64,000 bases of DNA from Chitinophagales bacterium (GTDB lineage Bacteria; Bacteroidota; Bacteroidia; Chitinophagales; UBA10324). The first letter of the stretch is position 1; the number at the start of each line of letters is the position of its first letter. Below the pieces are notes generated by a model. That model searched no databases. It saw only the letters and a program-made list of their open reading frames with translations, and had not been told where the DNA came from. Where the stretch lies: NCBI GenBank assembly GCA_019694975.1, contig JAIBAY010000002.1:124001-188000 (forward strand), read 5' to 3'. The translations under genes and the position numbers were made by a program. This document shows, piece after piece, positions 63,553 through 64,000 of the stretch.

Positions 63553-64000
63553 TTATTGGCGTTCAGGCTTCTTATGCTTCCATCGGCGGTGACTCCACAG
63601 CCATATCTCCGGCTGCTGCCTGATCTCCTGCTCGAGCTTTTTTGTATGCGCTTCAGAAATCTCTCCATCTGTTGTTAAAGCAGGAGTTTCAAACAAAGTC
63701 TCCGCAAATATCCGGTAGTAACCACGTCTTATCCGTTTAACACTGGCAAACACCACTGGATAATTCAGCTTCCTGGCAATCGTTTCAGTGCCCGTAAATA
63801 CGGGTGTATCCTGGTTGAGAAAACGGGTCCAGTATGCCTTCTCAGGCGAGGGCGTCTGATCCGCAATAAACGCAGTGCTGCTTATCTCTTTACGGTTCAG
63901 TGCCATGGTTCTGAACGTATCTTTCATGGGAATCAGCCTGGTACCAAAACGCTTGCGCATATTAATGATCAGCTTATTATAATATGGATTCGCCAGCGGA
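63553..64000 (-). CDS. LpxL-type lipid A acyltransferase, 3' part (5' beyond window)
   Basis: Open to the window edge: before the in-frame ATG at 63960 the frame continues without stop (PLANPYYNKLIINMRKRFGT...), so this is the C-terminal ~149 residues of a longer gene. The fragment has LIPMKDTFRTMALN, IADQTPSPEKAYW, FLNQDTPVFTGTETIARKLNYPVVF and IRQQPEIWLWSHRRWKHK, which match the lauroyl/myristoyl acyltransferase (HtrB/LpxL) family. The family transfers acyl chains to lipid A in the inner membrane. The conserved HxxxxD motif lies outside the window. Confidence 0.88.
   Translation of the reverse strand, partial: PLANPYYNKLIINMRKRFGTRLIPMKDTFRTMALNRKEISSTAFIADQTPSPEKAYWTRFLNQDTPVFTGTETIARKLNYPVVFASVKRIRRGYYRIFAETLFETPALTTDGEISEAHTKKLEQEIRQQPEIWLWSHRRWKHKKPERQ

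Overview
The window comes from a Bacteroidota chromosome, most likely a Chitinophagales/Sphingobacteriales-type environmental bacterium. The evidence is six proteins with a C-terminal type IX secretion (T9SS, Por-type) sorting domain, two TonB-dependent receptors (one with a carboxypeptidase-regulatory-like plug extension), a DUF6580-type membrane protein, several promoters of the Bacteroidota form TTTG-N(18-20)-TAnnTTTG, and an almost complete lack of Shine-Dalgarno sequences. No rRNA, tRNA, CRISPR array, integrase or complete IS was seen.

Layout. 1-12111: the 3' part of a giant secreted protein of about 58 MopE-like 69-residue repeats, in a 207-bp DNA array with large internal block duplications. 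12150-14516: a secreted endonuclease/phosphatase-family protein, and a cytosolic double-[4Fe-4S] QueG/reductive-dehalogenase-like protein. 14832-27452 (all minus strand): a reductive pyrimidine catabolism cluster. It holds an NCS1 importer, PreT/PreA dihydropyrimidine dehydrogenase, dihydropyrimidinase, beta-ureidopropionase, a class III aminotransferase and a (methyl)malonate-semialdehyde dehydrogenase. Together these could take uracil or thymine to beta-amino acids and on to acyl-CoA. Between preT and preA lies an AT-rich 2.6-kb DUF4062/STAND-like ATPase gene that has nothing to do with the pathway and looks like an acquired conflict or defence gene.

27657-36366: a TPR membrane protein, a protealysin-like M4 protease overlapped by its emfourin-type inhibitor, ClpS, an NlpE/META lipoprotein-like protein, uppP-truB, ribF and a DUF6580 protein. 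36598-39108: a BtuB-like receptor behind a cobalamin riboswitch. 39475-47372: RNase HI, fructose-1,6-bisphosphatase, a delta-60-repeat secreted protein, an ArsR/SRPBCC operon with two visible operators, a GNAT acetyltransferase, aspartate kinase and a small membrane-anchored protein. 47714-51589: TonB receptor, TPR protein, membrane protein and winged-helix regulator in one direction. 51796-56239: two tandem paralogous Fn3-sulfatases. 56448-64000: DEAD-box helicase, membrane protein, secreted T9SS protein, FAD oxidoreductase, fatty acid desaturase and the 3' part of an LpxL-type acyltransferase.

Two things stand out beyond ordinary gene content. First, a family of four ~125-bp MITE-like elements (14517, 41438, 44681, 58544) has terminal inverted repeats ending TGTCTCAAAA and two internal hairpins, one with compensatory stem changes. 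Two of the four copies start directly after a TAG stop codon. Second, the low-GC DUF4062-STAND gene splits the preT-preA pair and is flanked by inverted 7-mers (GTTATGC/GCATAAC) that resemble integron attC core sites. All assignments come from reading the sequence; no database search was run.
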